From Norana najaformis (Eukaryota > Annelida > Clitellata > Crassiclitellata > Hormogastridae): a stretch of DNA of 64,000 nt. The stretch lies in NCBI GenBank assembly GCA_964023275.1, contig OZ029929.1:7200437-7264436 (forward strand), given 5' to 3'. Under the pieces are notes generated by a model. It saw only the letters and a list, made by a program, of their open reading frames with translations, was not told the origin of the DNA and searched no databases. Positions 33,505 to 45,480 of the stretch are shown one piece after another. The position numbers and the translations under genes are program-made. Numbering within the stretch: the stretch's first letter is position 1; the number at the start of each line of letters is the position of its first letter.

Positions 33505-33600
33505 TTAATATTGGGTACACGGGGACGTTAAATAGCGTGTCACCCATTCAAACGCACATCGGTGGTGAAGGATCTCACCCGATCAATTCATTGAAAAACA
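33505..33600 (+). mobile_element. Retroelement fragment, TAAATG-tailed family, leading into (ATAC)n
   Basis: CGGTGGTGAAGGATCTCACC and GATCAATTCATTGAAAA match the reverse complement of the 21711 copy. The expected tail is missing and a long (CATA)n array begins instead at about 33600. Confidence 0.5.
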
Positions 33601-33770
33601 CATGCATACATATCCACATGCATACATACATACACGTACATATACATACATACTTACATGTATACATACATACATACATAGATACATACATACACACATA
33701 CATAGATGCATACATACATACATAGATACATACATACATACATACATACATACATACATACATACATTAA
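33600..33770. repeat. (ATAC)n microsatellite
   Basis: CATACATA with CATAGATA variants, starting at the end of the retroelement fragment 33505-33600. Confidence 0.9.
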
Positions 33771-33819
33771 TAACTCCTCGTACTCTGTCGTCGATTGCCG
33801 CAGACGATTCTTCGAATTC

Positions 33820-34280
33820 GCTTCTCTCTGCCTGTCTGTGTAGCTATGATTTTGTCTGTCTATACGTCTCTTTAATATATTCTGTCTGTTTGTCTGTCTA
33901 TGTTTCTGTCGGTGCGCCTTTGTATCTGTATGTATATATCTGTCAGTTTGTCAGCATGAACGTCTTTGTCTGTCCTTCTCTGCCTGCCTGTATTTCTGTT
34001 CGTATGTCTGCCTGTCTCTCTGTCTTTCTGACTGCCTTTTTACCTGTCCGACCGTCTCTACATCTGTATGTAGGCTTGTATGTGTTTGTTTGTCTGTCTG
34101 CCTCTGTCTACCTGTCTATGTCGCTTTCCTTGCGACTGTAAATCTGTCTATATGTCTGCTTGTTTGCCTATATGTCTCTGTCAGGCTTGATCTGTTTCCC
34201 TGTATGTATGTCTGTAAGTCTTGCTTTCTGCCCGTCTGTGTCTTTGTCCGTCCGTCTGTCAGTCAGTGTTTATGAGCCTG
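33820..34280. repeat. Degenerate CTGT-rich tract
   Basis: TGTCTGTCTG and TGCCTGTCTG units, strongly interrupted. Confidence 0.75.
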
Positions 34281-34607
34281 GCTGCCTGCTTTGCATTAGA
34301 CAATTTCAGCACTTAGCTATGGTCGTCATCAGCGTTATCCATGTCCCTTCGGGCGCTATATAAATCTTGCCGAAGGTATACGGTCTTGCACTCGACAACC
34401 CATCAGGAACAGATGTAAAAGTAATTCAATCTTATGTAATTTAGTTCTCTGCTAATCAGGCGGCTGCGGCACAGATGATGGCCTACTTACTATTCTGGTT
34501 TCTGAGGAGCAGCTATTCAGATCGTCAGTCGACGAGCCTATCAACACAGGCTTATCGCTGCCCGACAATGCGCACAGCCGGAAGACTATTTATAGTACAA
34601 GATGCAT

Positions 34608-35035
34608 CTATGTATGTATGTGATCATGTATGTATGTATGCATGTATGTATGTGGGTATGCAAGTATGTAAGTATATATGTAAGCATGCATGTATGTATG
34701 TAAATATGTATGTGTGTATGTATGTCTCTATGCATGTATGTATGTATGTATCTATGTATATATGTAAGTATATATGTAAGTATCTATGTATATATGTAAG
34801 TATGTATGTATGTATGTATCTATCTATCTATGCATGTATGTAAGTATGTATGTATTTAAGGATATATGTATGTATGTATATATGTATGTATATATGCATG
34901 TATGTGTGTATGTATGGATGTATGTATTTATGGATGGATGTATGTATGTATATATGTATGTATATATGCATGTATGTGTGTATGTATGGATGTATGTATA
35001 TAAGCAGGTATGTATATATGTATGTATGTATGAAG
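34608..35035. repeat. (ATGT)n microsatellite with an internal duplication
   Basis: TATGTATG units. ATGCATGTATGTGTGTATG, GATGTATGTAT recurs about 70 bases apart. Confidence 0.9.
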
Positions 35036-35249
35036 ACATTTAACGTATGCCTCTTTATCCCTTACAGTCAAAATGGCTAACTTTTCGGATGAACAGAAGA
35101 TGAATCAGATCAGCAACCATATGATGACGGGTAGTTATTATCATCGCCAGATGATCAGCTATTCAGATAGCCAGATGACGAGGTAATCGGATAACAATTT
35201 AATCGGATGAATTTTAGATGATCATATACATTGCATGAACGTTTTTGGT

Positions 35250-35985
35250 TGACCGGCACTTTGGATGATCAATCAGTTAGATTAGGTAATAAGATGACAA
35301 ACATTTAGATATCTAGATGACATAGCTTAACTGAAAGCAAGATATCCAGATGACATAGCTTAACCGAAAACCAGATGACTATCTAAACTGCAAGCAAGCT
35401 TATGAGATAACAAGCATTTGGGATGAACAAATGACTTAGCTCAACTAAAAGCCATGTCATAAGATGACAAGCATTTTGGATGACCAGATGACTTGCTAAA
35501 CTAGAAGCCACATAACAAGATGACAAACATTTTAGATAACCAGATGACTTGGTTAAACTAGAAGCCATATAACAAGTTTGACAATCATATGGATGAATTG
35601 GCTAAACCAGAAGCCAGATAAGAAGATGGCAAACAGTTTGGATGACTTGTCTAAACCAGAAGCCATATAAGAAGATGACAATCATTTTGGATAACTTGGC
35701 TAAACGAGGAGCCATATAAGAAGATGACAATCATTTTGTATAACTTGGCTAAACCAGAAGCCAGATAAGAAGATGACAAACAGTTTGGATGACTTGGCTA
35801 AACCAGAAGCCATATAAGAAGATGATAATCATTTTGGATAACTAGGCTAAACGAGGAGCCATATAAGAAGATGACAATCATTTTGAATGACTTGGCTAAA
35901 CCAGAAGCCATATAAGAAGATGACAATCATTTTGGATGACTTGACTAAACCAGAAGCCATATAACAAGATGACATGCAGTATGGA
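35250..35985. repeat. ~49-bp minisatellite, about 13 units
   Basis: The core unit contains AAGAAGATGACAATCATTTT, GGATGACTTGGCTAAACC and AGAAGCCATAT. The first units are shorter and more diverged. Confidence 0.9.
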
Positions 35986-35989
35986 CGAC

Positions 35990-36475
35990 CAAATGATTGG
36001 TGACCCCAAATGGCAGGCCAGATGACCAGATCCCGGTCGAGACGAACAACACGGCGCCTTTGATCAAGCGCAATTCTCGGAATTAAGACCCGTTTACTAT
36101 TCCGCTGTCGGTTCCATGTCTGCGAGCTTTAATTTGGAATTGATCCTCTGGCAATCGGCAAAGGACCGACGCAGACAGACAGGCAGACCGACATGGACAA
36201 GCGGACAGAAGGAGACGTAGAGGCAGGCTGGCAGGAGCTTTGGCAGGCGGCGCCGACAAGAGGCGGTTCATTAGGATTGAAAGACCCCAGTTGGACTGAC
36301 GCACATGCGCAGAGAATGGAGGATAGCACTCTTGTGAATATGCAAGAGGGGCTGAGGAAGGAGGGAAGGAGGCGGGGCTGGGAGGAAGATGATGAGAAAT
36401 GAAGATTGGAGAGCAACAGAGATGGACGCAGAGTAAGGAGTAGGAGGAAGAAGGAGGAGGAATGGAGAGCAGCAT
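35990..36475. other. Unassigned sequence
   Basis: GA-rich near 36350-36460. No gene recognised. Confidence 0.5.
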
Positions 36476-36830
36476 AGAATCGTAATCGTAATTCCGAGAT
36501 TTCTACAGCGCCCAAGGAAAGCCACGTCGCGGGGACCAACTTAATCACAGGCGCTCAGTCAAAACAAAATTAGGCAAAAGGTTCGGTTCCAGGTCGAGAT
36601 CCAAATGTCAGACGGAGAGACAGCGTGGCAGCTATGGGGGTGGTGGTGTTTGGGGTTGGAGAAGAGACAGACAGATAAGAGGAAGAAGGGGCGTCAGGAC
36701 AGGATCCGTGAAAGAGGAATGTTTTCAGTTTTGAGTGAAAGGCCGATGCAGAAATTGCAAGCGGTGGAGCATCGATGAGTTTGTATGATGGGTCAGAAAA
36801 CTGTCGCATAGAAGGCAGAGGTAAAGAGGA
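36476..36830 (-). mobile_element. LINE 3' end, family A, with RT C-terminus
   Basis: The minus strand reads RQFSDPSYKLIDAPPLAISA, then FHSKLKTFLFHGSCPDAPSS, matching the 48270 copy and continuing it. The tail ATCGTAATCGTAATTCC is at 36476. Another LINE ends just upstream, in the same orientation. Confidence 0.75.
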
Positions 36831-36863
36831 AGATGAGAAGGAAGAGCAAGGGAGAGTAATAAA

Positions 36864-37033
36864 TGCAATGTAATGTAATCGAGAATTTATAAATCGCCAC
36901 TTCAAGATAGACTCCTCAGAAGCACTAGGAAATAAGAAGGTCTTCAAGCGCCTGCGGAAAAAGGGGGAGAGACTAAGTAGTCCCTGCGGCAGGCCACTAG
37001 GAAAGAAGGAGGTAGAGACGAAGGAAAAGCAGC
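36864..37033 (-). mobile_element. LINE 3' end, family B
   Basis: Tail GCAATGTAATGTAATCGAG, ATTTATAAATCGCCACTTCA, GATAGACTCCTCAGAAGC and a GTCTTCAAGCGCCTGCGGA coding remnant (reverse of FRRRLKTF). It is squeezed between two other minus-strand LINE ends. Confidence 0.7.
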
Positions 37034-37260
37034 AATCACAATCGTAATCGTAATTGCACATTTATATAGCGCCTCTTCGAGAAAACTTCTCAGAGGTGCT
37101 CCCAACCCGACACACAAGACCACGATCCATTAGAATGGTTTGCAACCCTTAGCGAAGTACAGGCAGAGAAAGAACAGGAAGCTCATGTCGCAGGTTGGTT
37201 CCAGGGTCAAGGGTCATCCACGGCAAAGCTACGATGCTGCACTGCGGAAGAAGGGGACAG
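37034..37260 (-). mobile_element. LINE 3' end, family B
   Basis: Tail AATCACAATCGTAATCGTAA, then CATTTATATAGCGCCTCTTC and TTCTCAGAGGTGCTCCCAAC. The tail is joined directly to the 5' end of the previous fragment. Confidence 0.7.
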
Positions 37261-37737
37261 ATGGATACGAGACAATAGAGAATGAGGCAGAGGAAGAGAT
37301 GTAGGACAAGCAGAAGAGAAGAAAGCAGATACAAGGACAACGGAAAAGCAGCAGGGAATGAGGTAGGAGAGATAAAGGGAAAGCGTTGGACATGTAGAAG
37401 GAAGGATGGGAAAGGAAGGAGCAGATAAGTCAGGAAAGAAGGAGGGATACGTGAAGCAGTGAGGGCAGAGGTAGAGAAAAAGATGGAGAAATACACAGGG
37501 AGAGGAAAGAAAGAAGCGGCAAAGCAGAACAGAGATAGAAAACGAGATATATATATATATATAGTGAGTGAGTGAGTGCGTGAGTGAGATAGATAGATAG
37601 ATAGATAGATGGAGCGAGAGAGAGAAAAAAGAGAAAGAGAAAGAGATAGTTGAATGAGTTCCATACACACATAAAACAGACAGACATCAGCGCAGAGGGT
37701 GAGGAATTGAATCTATTATCATTTGTGGCAAGTTTCG

Positions 37738-37785
<48 letters not shown>
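37260..37785. repeat. GA-rich tract with (TA)n, (GAGT)n, (GATA)n and (CT)n runs
   Basis: Purine-rich to 37660, with TA at 37548, GTGA at 37563 and GATA at 37587. (CT)n lies at 37739-37783. Confidence 0.85.
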
Positions 37786-38067
37786 GATAGGAACCTCATT
37801 TCGTATTCGTTCTCCGCTGAGTGGTCGCAGTACTGTCCAAGTTCTGATGTGGTCATTAGCTGCCTGCGAATCATTCCCTCGGGCAACCTTGTTTTCCATC
37901 TACCCCGCCCTTCTCCTACCGTCCCACAAAGCAGTGGTCAGTCCGGAAATGGACGGCTTAAAAATAGCAACTGAACCGGATAAATTACCTGATCAGCTAA
38001 TGTCGCCTGCAGTGGGCTGGTACCATGAGTTGAAAGTCAGTATCTGACCATTGAATCATGGGGTAAT

Positions 38068-38245
38068 TGTTTATTTATTAGGCGCCAACCAACAAAGCAC
38101 AACCTTTCAGATACACGGCTATAAACAAAATAACCAGTCTAATGTGTGATGATCCTACCTCCGGGATTCGAACCCCGAACCGGCGAGAGGCCAAACGTTC
38201 TTCGCATGTCGTGCTTTCTGTACAATTGCTATGATAAAGACGTCC
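38068..38245 (-). mobile_element. tRNA-derived SINE 3 (different head, SINE 1-like tail)
   Basis: The minus strand has B box GGGGTTCGAATCCC (about 38164-38177), a body unlike SINE 1, and a 3' end GGCGCCTAATAAATAAAC identical in type to that of SINE 1. The 3' ends therefore appear shared while the heads differ. Confidence 0.65.
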
Positions 38246-38415
38246 GTGGTGCTGGCGACGATGGCCTGCCAGCGGCGCTAAAGATCAAAGAGATGGAGCA
38301 ACGGAAGGTCAATTCTATACACTCGGTCTTGCTTTTCACAATTCGGATATTCAGATAGCGCCTGTTAAGAACCTCTCATAAGCGCTGAAGCACGGCTGTG
38401 TTACCTACCTAAAGT

Positions 38416-38470
38416 AATCGAAATCGTAATTGAATATTTATATAGCGCTTCTTCAAGAAAACTACTCAGT
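38416..38470 (-). mobile_element. LINE 3' terminus, family B, very short
   Basis: TAATCGAAATCGTAATTG tail, ATTTATATAGCGCTTCTTCA and AGAAAACTACTCAG. Only about 55 bases remain, and a 26-bp minisatellite starts where the element breaks off. Confidence 0.6.
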
Positions 38471-38475
38471 CGATG

Positions 38476-38865
38476 TGGTGCGATTTTAGATAGCTGAAAA
38501 AGGTGCCACTTTAGATCAGCTGAAAATGGCGCGACTTTAGATCAGCTGAAAATGGTGCAAATTTAGATCAGCTGAAAATGGTGCAAATTTAGATCAGCTG
38601 AAAATGGCGCGACTTTAGATCAGCTGAAAATGGTGCAAATTTAGATCAGCTGAAAATGGTGCGACTTTAGATCAGCTGAAAATAGCGCGACTTTAGATCA
38701 GCTGAAAATGGTGCGACTTTAGATCAGCTGAATATGGTGTGAATTTAGATCAGCTGAAAATGGTGCAAATTTAGACCAACTGAAAATGGTGCAAATTTAG
38801 ATCAGCTGAAAAAGGTGCGACTTTAGATCAGCTGAAAATGGTGCGACTTAGAGCTGCTGAAGAGG
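38476..38865. repeat. 26-bp minisatellite, about 15 units
   Basis: TTTAGATCAGCTGAAAATGG, TGCGAC with two alternating forms (GCGAC and GCAAA). It starts at the broken edge of a LINE B end. Confidence 0.95.
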
Positions 38866-38869
38866 TTTC

Positions 38870-39560
38870 CTTAGCTGGATCTACTATCTGTTTCTGAGAG
38901 GTCTCTACCCGATCCTGGACCATCCTACAATCAAGGTTGCCATCATAATCGCTTTCCATCTTAGCATCACTCTGTCTCCCGTCCTGACCTCATCGCATTC
39001 TGACCTGGCACTGAAGCAGTGACAGCAGAGGCAGAGAAAAGGATGGAGAAATACGCAGAGAAAGGAAAGAAAGAAGCGGCAAAGGCAGAAGAACAAAGTA
39101 GAAGAACAAAGATAGAAAGCGAGAGAGACACATAGTGAGAGAGAGACAAACTAACTAACCAGACAAACTGACTCTTGCGGACTTGAGTTGATATAGCGCT
39201 GGCGAATAATCTGGGGCCTCTGACGCAACCTTTATGCGGCGCTTAGAAATTTTGAGATTATTTACATTACATTAACGGTAAAGTTTGTATTTTCAGTGGA
39301 AGAATGGTCCACGGAGATGCTCCAGTGAATGCAAACACGATGTGCTCGTTTAGGCGAGCGCGGGACCAACAGAACCCCACGGGCCGCAGGTCAAAGTGAT
39401 CGACGACATTTTCTAATTGACACTAGGAACAAGCTTGGACAATCACAGAAACAGGAACAACGACACAACAAGAACAAAACATAAGATGATTAAGAAGAAC
39501 AATAAAAAGAACAAGAACAACGACAGCAGCAAAATCCGCGATAAGAACAATTATCGACAT
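38870..39560. other. Unassigned sequence
   Basis: GA-rich near 39020-39160. No gene recognised. Confidence 0.5.
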
Positions 39561-39569
39561 CAGTAGAAA

Positions 39570-39830
39570 GATGACAACTAACATTACCAACAATAAAATT
39601 AACCAAATCCACAAGGACACTGACAGTAGCCGCAATGACATTGACAATATCAACAAGAACACTGTCAATATCAATAAGAAAACTGACAATGTCAACAAGA
39701 ACACTGGCAATATCAACAAGAACAGTGACAATATCGACAAGAACATTGATAATGCAAAAAAGAACACTGTCAATATCAATAAGAACACTGACAATATTAA
39801 TAACAACGCCGTCAAACCAAAACCCCGCGT
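39570..39830. repeat. ~21-bp minisatellite (AAGAACACTGACAATATCAAC)
   Basis: About nine units. As 21 is a multiple of three, forward and reverse frames stay open. Confidence 0.9.
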
Positions 39831-40119
39831 GAAATAATCGGCGTCCTTAAATGCCCCCTGTCGAGTTCTGGGGAAATTAAGCTGGACCGCCTGTAAGCCC
39901 ATCTCTCGACGTCACCGGATTACCGGCCGTAGCTCTTACGCATTCGACGCTGCCGCCGTTTATGTCAAACGTCTTCTTGCGAAGGCAGACAGACAGAAAC
40001 AGACAGACAAAGACAGACAGACATACAGACAGCCTGAGATAGACAGGCAGACAGTCTCCTGGTTAACGATGCACATGTTGAAACCGCAGCCAATTGCACG
40101 GCGGCTATAACAACGACTA

Positions 40120-40120
40120 G

Positions 40121-40161
<41 letters not shown>

Positions 40162-40187
40162 TCCTCCTCCTCCTCCTCCTCCTCCTT
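40120..40187. repeat. (CTG)n followed by (CTC)n
   Basis: Eleven to twelve CTG units, then about nine CTC units. Preceded by GACA-rich sequence at 39985-40055. Confidence 0.95.
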
Positions 40188-40429
40188 TCCTTCTATTCCT
40201 CTTCCTCTCCTTCTTCTTGCTCTTTCTCCTATGCCTCTGCCTTCTGTTATTCATTCTATCGCTCATGCTGCTCTTCCCCCTTCTACCCTTTCCCTCCTAC
40301 TCCTTTTCTTCCTTACTTGTCTTTCAATTCAACATTCTCCTCCGTACTACCTTCTTCTTCCTTCTCCCCTTTTATCATAATCGCCGTCTTCCATGTCAGC
40401 TTCTTCAGACTGGATCGGCTGCAGTCAGA

Positions 40430-40857
40430 CCCGAGTCACCCGACCAAACCAGAACCGACTGAACTATACCAGAACAGAACATACCAGCCTGACCAAACCA
40501 GAGCAGAATTGACTAAGCAGACCAGACCCGACCCGACCAAATCAGAACATACTGGACCAAACAGAAAAGAACATACCAGACTATAATAAACCGGAACAAA
40601 CCAGGCTGGAACTAAGCAGTAATAGACCAGATCAGACCAGAATAAATTAGACCAAACAAAATGCAGGCCAGACAAGACCAAGTCGAACAAAAAAGAACGA
40701 ATTAGACCAAACAGAACAGACTAGTCTGGACCAAAATATATTAGACAAAGAATAGCAGAACTGATACGATCAGAATATTAAACCAAATCAGACAAAACTA
40801 GATCACATCAGAGCAAAACGTATTAGACGCAAAAAGACAAGGTAGAAAAGACCCCAA
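40430..40857. repeat. Degenerate ACCAGAC-type repeat
   Basis: GACCAGACC, AACAGACCA and ACCAAAC units without fixed period. Confidence 0.75.
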
Positions 40858-41645
40858 ACCAGGCAGAAAGGAGACCATATCAGGAAGAAGAGACCAGACC
40901 AAGTAAAAAGAGACCATACCAGGCAGAAGAGAGTCGATACCATGCAGTAGAGATTATAACTGGCAGAAAGGAGACCACACCAGGCAGAACAGAGTCTATA
41001 CTATACAGTAAAGAGATTATAACTGGCAGAAAGGAAACCATAAAAGGCAGAAGAGAGTCTATGCAATGCAGTAAAGAGATTATAAATGGCAGAAAGGAAA
41101 CCAAACCACGCAGAGAGAGTCTATGCAATGCAGTAAAGAGATTAATTATAAATGGCAGAAAGGAGACCAAACCAGGCAGAAGAGAGTCTATGCCATGCAG
41201 CAAAGAGATTATAAATGGCAGAAAGGAGACCAAACCAGGCAGAGAGAGTCTATGCCATACAGCAAAGAGATTATAAATGGGAGAAAGGAGACCAAACCAG
41301 GCAGAACAGAGTCTATGCCATGCAGTAAAGAGATTATAATTGGCAGAAAGGAAACCAAACCAGGCAGAACAGAGTCTATACTATACAGTAAAGAGATTAT
41401 AACTGGCAGAAAGGAAACCAAACCAGGCAGAGAGAGTCTATGCCATGCAGCAAAGAGATTATAACTGGCAGAAAGGAGACCAAACCGGGCAGAAGAGAGT
41501 CTATGCCATGCAGTAAAGAGATTATAACTGGCAGAAAGGAGACCAAACCAAGCAGAAGAGAGTCTATACCATGCAGTAAAGAGATTATGACTGGCAGAAA
41601 GGAGACCATGCAACGCAGAAGAGAGACCATACCAAGCGCACCATA
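40858..41645. repeat. 63-bp minisatellite, about 12 units
   Basis: The unit contains GGAGACCAAACCAGGCAGAA, GAGAGTCTATGCCATGCAG, TAAAGAGATTATAACTGGC. At 63 bases (21 codons) it keeps frames open on both strands, giving false repetitive proteins. Confidence 0.95.
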
Positions 41646-42097
41646 ACAGTTTACATCTGAGCGGTCCAACCAACTGCAGACCAAACGACTTAAGACTAGA
41701 TTCGAGCAACATGCAGTCACTTAAAGAAGAACGAACAAAATGGCGGGCTGTGTCGAAAGCATTTATTCTTTTCGCAGACTCGGCATGACTCGTTCTTTCC
41801 CCCTTCCATATCTGTTAACATAGCACCTTCTTGTTCGCGTAATATGACAGCACTGGCGCTATATCATTCGCCAATCCGACGCTTGACAGAAAGAAAAGAC
41901 GCCCACGGATGTCCCCGGGGCAGTCCTTTTTATATATATATATATAATTATTAGTGTGCAATTCAGTATTATGTGAATATACATGCGTGGTGGATCTAAC
42001 TGGAAATAAATATAGCTGCGCCGGAGATATCAAAGTTATCCCTGAAATTTAAAATGCTTCTCCAGAATCAACGCCTATTTCATCCGATTCAGGTGAA

Positions 42098-42202
<105 letters not shown>

Positions 42203-42455
42203 CATAAATGCATTCACGTATGTAGACAGACAGGCAGACAGGCAGAAAGATAAGCAGACTCTCAAACACACTCACAGATACGCACACTCACTGACATGTA
42301 CACACATATACAGAGACATACATACAGACAGACGCACAGACACGCATGAATACATGCATAAATGCATTCATGCATGTAGACAGGCAGGCAGGCAGGCAGG
42401 CAGAAAGACAAGCAGACACTCAAACACACAGATACGCACACTTAGATACGTACAC
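42203..42455. repeat. ~155-bp direct duplication beside (GACA)n
   Basis: GCATAAATGCATTCA, GTAGACAG, GGCAGAAAGA, ACTCAAACACA and AGATACGCACACT occur in the same order at about 42201-42290 and 42356-42442. Confidence 0.75.
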
Positions 42456-42714
42456 ACATATACAGAGACAGACAGACACAGACAGAAAGACAGACAGATG
42501 GCTTTAGCGGCAATCAAACGTAGTGACATCCAGACGAACACTCAGGCAGATATCCTACAGTCATACATACATATATACATACATACATACAGAAAGACAT
42601 ACACTAGGGCAGACATCCTCAGATACGTAGAAAGACTGACAGGCAGGCAGACCGACAGAATAACAGTAAAACACACACCGACAGACACACACACACAGAC
42701 TTCTTATTAAATTC

Positions 42715-43160
42715 CAATCATGATCATTATCTTCATAATTCAGGCAGTTTGGACTTTTACTGTCGCCGAGTCTCGGTCGGAATTATTTTTCGTTTTCAAC
42801 ATGGATTTACTGCGTTTCGGACGGTTTTTGTTGCATGTTATCGTGACCTTCTGTGATTGGAATAGTCCACGAACAGAGGGGGAACAGGAGTCCAGCTGGA
42901 CAGTGAACCTCGCACCTGCAGACCTACGTCCGCCTTCTACGCCGGGAAATCTTACATTCGGTGAAGGAAGGGCGAAGACACTCTTTGAAGTGGCACTGAC
43001 AGTCAACCATGGAGGGACTCTACCTACCGGCCGCGGCAGACGAATGCTCGTCCTGCGCATGTCCAGCGGTTCGAGGGATATCCCGACGCCGCGTCGTCTT
43101 CCATCTACGAGGGACTGCTGGACGGTGAGACGACCGTGAGGTATCGGTGGTGGATCACAT
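42715..43160. other. Unassigned non-repetitive sequence with long open frames
   Basis: Frames of 139 (plus) and 161 (minus) codons overlap over about 400 bases. Neither shows a domain I recognise. It lies just upstream of a LINE 3' region, so it may be LINE-derived. Confidence 0.35.
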
Positions 43161-43164
43161 CGCC

Positions 43165-43443
43165 TATAGTCGTTCCTCGTCCTCGATGCTACGAGCTTTA
43201 GGAACTCTGAACATGCTGTCATCATTCAACTCTAGTTGCGAATCTGTTCGAAGGGCTTTGCGTGTACTCGCGTGCTTGCTACTGGCGACTCTTCTAGTTA
43301 TCTGAGCAATGTTTACTAATGGATGAATGTTCTGTTCTTAATGATATTTAACATCGCTAGGGCTAGCGCAGAGAACGCCTCTGACTAGTTCTCTTGAAGA
43401 GGCGCTATACAAATTTTTGATTACAATTACAAATTACAATTAC
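43165..43443 (+). mobile_element. LINE 3' region, family B subtype, one of a close pair
   Basis: Matches 63738-64000 over about 260 bases: AACTCTGAACATGCTGTCAT, CATTCAACTCTAGTTGCGAA, GGCGACTCTTCTAGTTATCT and CCTCT...AGAGGCGCTATACAAAT with an ATTACAATTAC tail. A (ATC)n microsatellite begins where the tail ends. Confidence 0.7.
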
Positions 43444-43444
43444 A

Positions 43445-43640
43445 TCATCTCTGTCAGTATCGCCAACATCAGCATCATTATCGTCATCATCACCATCATC
43501 ATCACCACTATCACTATCGTCATCGTTCGTCATCATCACCACCATCACCACCACCACCACCATCATCATCATCATCGTCGTCGTAGTCACCACCACTACC
43601 ATCACCATAACCGTCATCGTCAGCATCAGTAATATGGTCA
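43445..43640. repeat. (ATC)n-type trinucleotide array
   Basis: CATCATCACC, CGTCGTCG and ACCACCACC units. It begins at the tail of LINE 43165-43443. Confidence 0.9.
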
Positions 43641-43979
43641 TCGTCTTCAACGTCATAAAGCAAGTCAAGTGACGCATATAGGACGCTTGTGTGTGTGCAC
43701 AAGTGTAATTCGAATGGAGTCTTTATATAGCGCCCGTCGACAAAGAGCCTCTCGTGAGCGCCGTACGATGACATATGGCAAGAGTACTCGCGTGTCCACT
43801 GCTCTTGGCCGCTGCGTTGTCAATTCAAATCCTTAAAGCAAGAATCCTGGGAAAATTTTCATTATATTGTGCATGGCCACGTAACCTATGACCGCGAATT
43901 GGCTGGACTTACTCAGTCACTTATTTTAAAATAGGTGAAAATGATATAAACATAGTTTGGAGACTTAAAAACATACCAC

Positions 43980-44515
43980 AACCTTACCTCGCTTTATCTT
44001 ACTTTACCTTGTCATATCTTACATTACATTACCTTTCCTTACCTTACAAAACGTTACACTGTCTTGCCCTACAATCAAACCTCCCATTGCCTTACTTTAC
44101 CTTTTCCTTCTTACCTTACCTATCAACCCTGCCGTGTCTTAACTTACCCCACCTATTCTTGCCTTGCCTTGCCATACCTTGTAATGTCTTACCTAAACAT
44201 GCTTTGGCTTGCAGTTCTTAATTTACCTAAAAAATTGTAAATTGTACACGTGTTTCTATAGCGGCCATATGGCCTCCCCCAGCGCACGAGTGAGATCCTT
44301 CACCACCGCTACACGCCATTTAAGGTCCCCGCGCACGTACCTAACCTTTTCTAATCTAAACTTGTCTGTCCTTTACCTACCTAATATGACCTTACCTCAT
44401 CTAACTGTCTCTGACCCTAATACTATACCATACCATGCCACATCACGCCATATCATACAACTCCACAACAGACCACGCTGTACCATACCATACCATTCCA
44501 TACACCCGCTGTACA
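43980..44515. repeat. (ACCTT)n-type repeat, split by a retroelement
   Basis: CTTACCTTACCTT variants to 44230, then the 44232-44335 insertion. TACCTAACC and CATACCATACC variants follow to about 44510. Confidence 0.8.
44232..44335 (-). mobile_element. Retroelement 3' fragment, TAAATG-tailed family
   Basis: It carries the tail TTGTAAATTGTACACG, then TTTCTATAGCGGCCATATGG and GTGAGATCCTTCACCACCG. It sits inside an ACCTT-rich simple repeat, so the insertion splits that array. Confidence 0.55.
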
Positions 44516-44874
44516 TTTCCTTACTTCTCCACCGGATATTTAATTTGATCTGTGGTTGCTATGGCGATCATCTTCAGTTGTTCCTCCGTCCGCCCCTCCC
44601 TCCACGCATCTTTGAGTAATTTATGTAGCGCCAATACATGTCGTAAGCAGTTGCTTAACTGGCATGCCGTTGGGAAATTAGTGTCTCGTGTTTACGTGCT
44701 TGTAATGGAAACTGGTCTTAATGATGGTCAGCGGAATAGGCGAAAAGTGAACTATCAGTATAAATGTAGCAAACATTAAAGTAACGACATTTAAGATTTT
44801 AAGCGAAACTGATATCATCTCTCATCACTCTGATTAAAAATCTAACGTAATTGTTTTTGCTGAACTCAATCTGA

Positions 44875-45480
44875 AGACAGTGGACTGAACCAAACTGTAT
44901 TAGGCCTAAACTGGAATAAACTGGAACGGATTGGACTGCAGTGGACTCGGTGGAAAGAAGTAGTTTGAACTGAACCAAAGGGAACAAACCTATGCTCTGT
45001 TTAAAACTACGGTCTCAACTGACTAAAACCAATAGGAAAATGGATTAATTGGACTGGAGAGTTTTGGTTGAAACTAAGCAACTAGAATGGACTGGATTGG
45101 ACTGGAGTACACTGGCTGAAACTGAACTAGAATGGAATGGATTGGACTGGAGTACATTGGCTGAAACTGAACTAGAATGGACTAGATTGGACTGGAGTAC
45201 ATTGGCTGAAACTGAACTAGAATGGAATGGATTGGACTGGAGTACATTGGCTGAAACTGAACTAGAATGGACTAGATTGGACTGGAGTACATTGGCTGAA
45301 ACTGAACTACTGAACTAGAATGGAATGGACTGGAGTACATCGGATGAAACTGAACTAGAATGGAATGGATTGGACTGGAGTACATTGGCTGAAACTGAAC
45401 TACTGAACTAGAATGGAATGGACTGGAGTACATCGGCTGAAACTGAACTAGAATGGACTGGACTAGATGGAACTGGATGC
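44875..45480. repeat. Degenerate GGACTGGA repeat leading to a 45-bp minisatellite
   Basis: From 45048 the unit CTGGAGTACATTGGCTGAAA, CTGAACTAGAATGGA, ATGGATTGGA repeats about eight times. 45 is a multiple of three, hence an open frame rich in DWSTLAETELEW. Confidence 0.92.

Noticed and set aside
35250-35985. CRISPR-like array of regular repeats
   Set aside because: The units are contiguous and degenerate, with no unique spacers; this is a eukaryotic minisatellite. The same holds for 38476-38865 and 40858-41645.
40858-41712. Repetitive 'protein' frames on both strands
   Set aside because: They follow a 63-bp minisatellite whose length is a multiple of three; no start or splice context and no domain.
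42720-43225. Overlapping 139- and 161-codon frames as a possible gene
   Set aside because: No recognisable domain, no supporting splice sites, and LINE sequence directly downstream. Left as unassigned.
43417-43632. His-rich frame resembling a metal-binding protein
   Set aside because: Translation of CATCATCACC repeats following a LINE tail.
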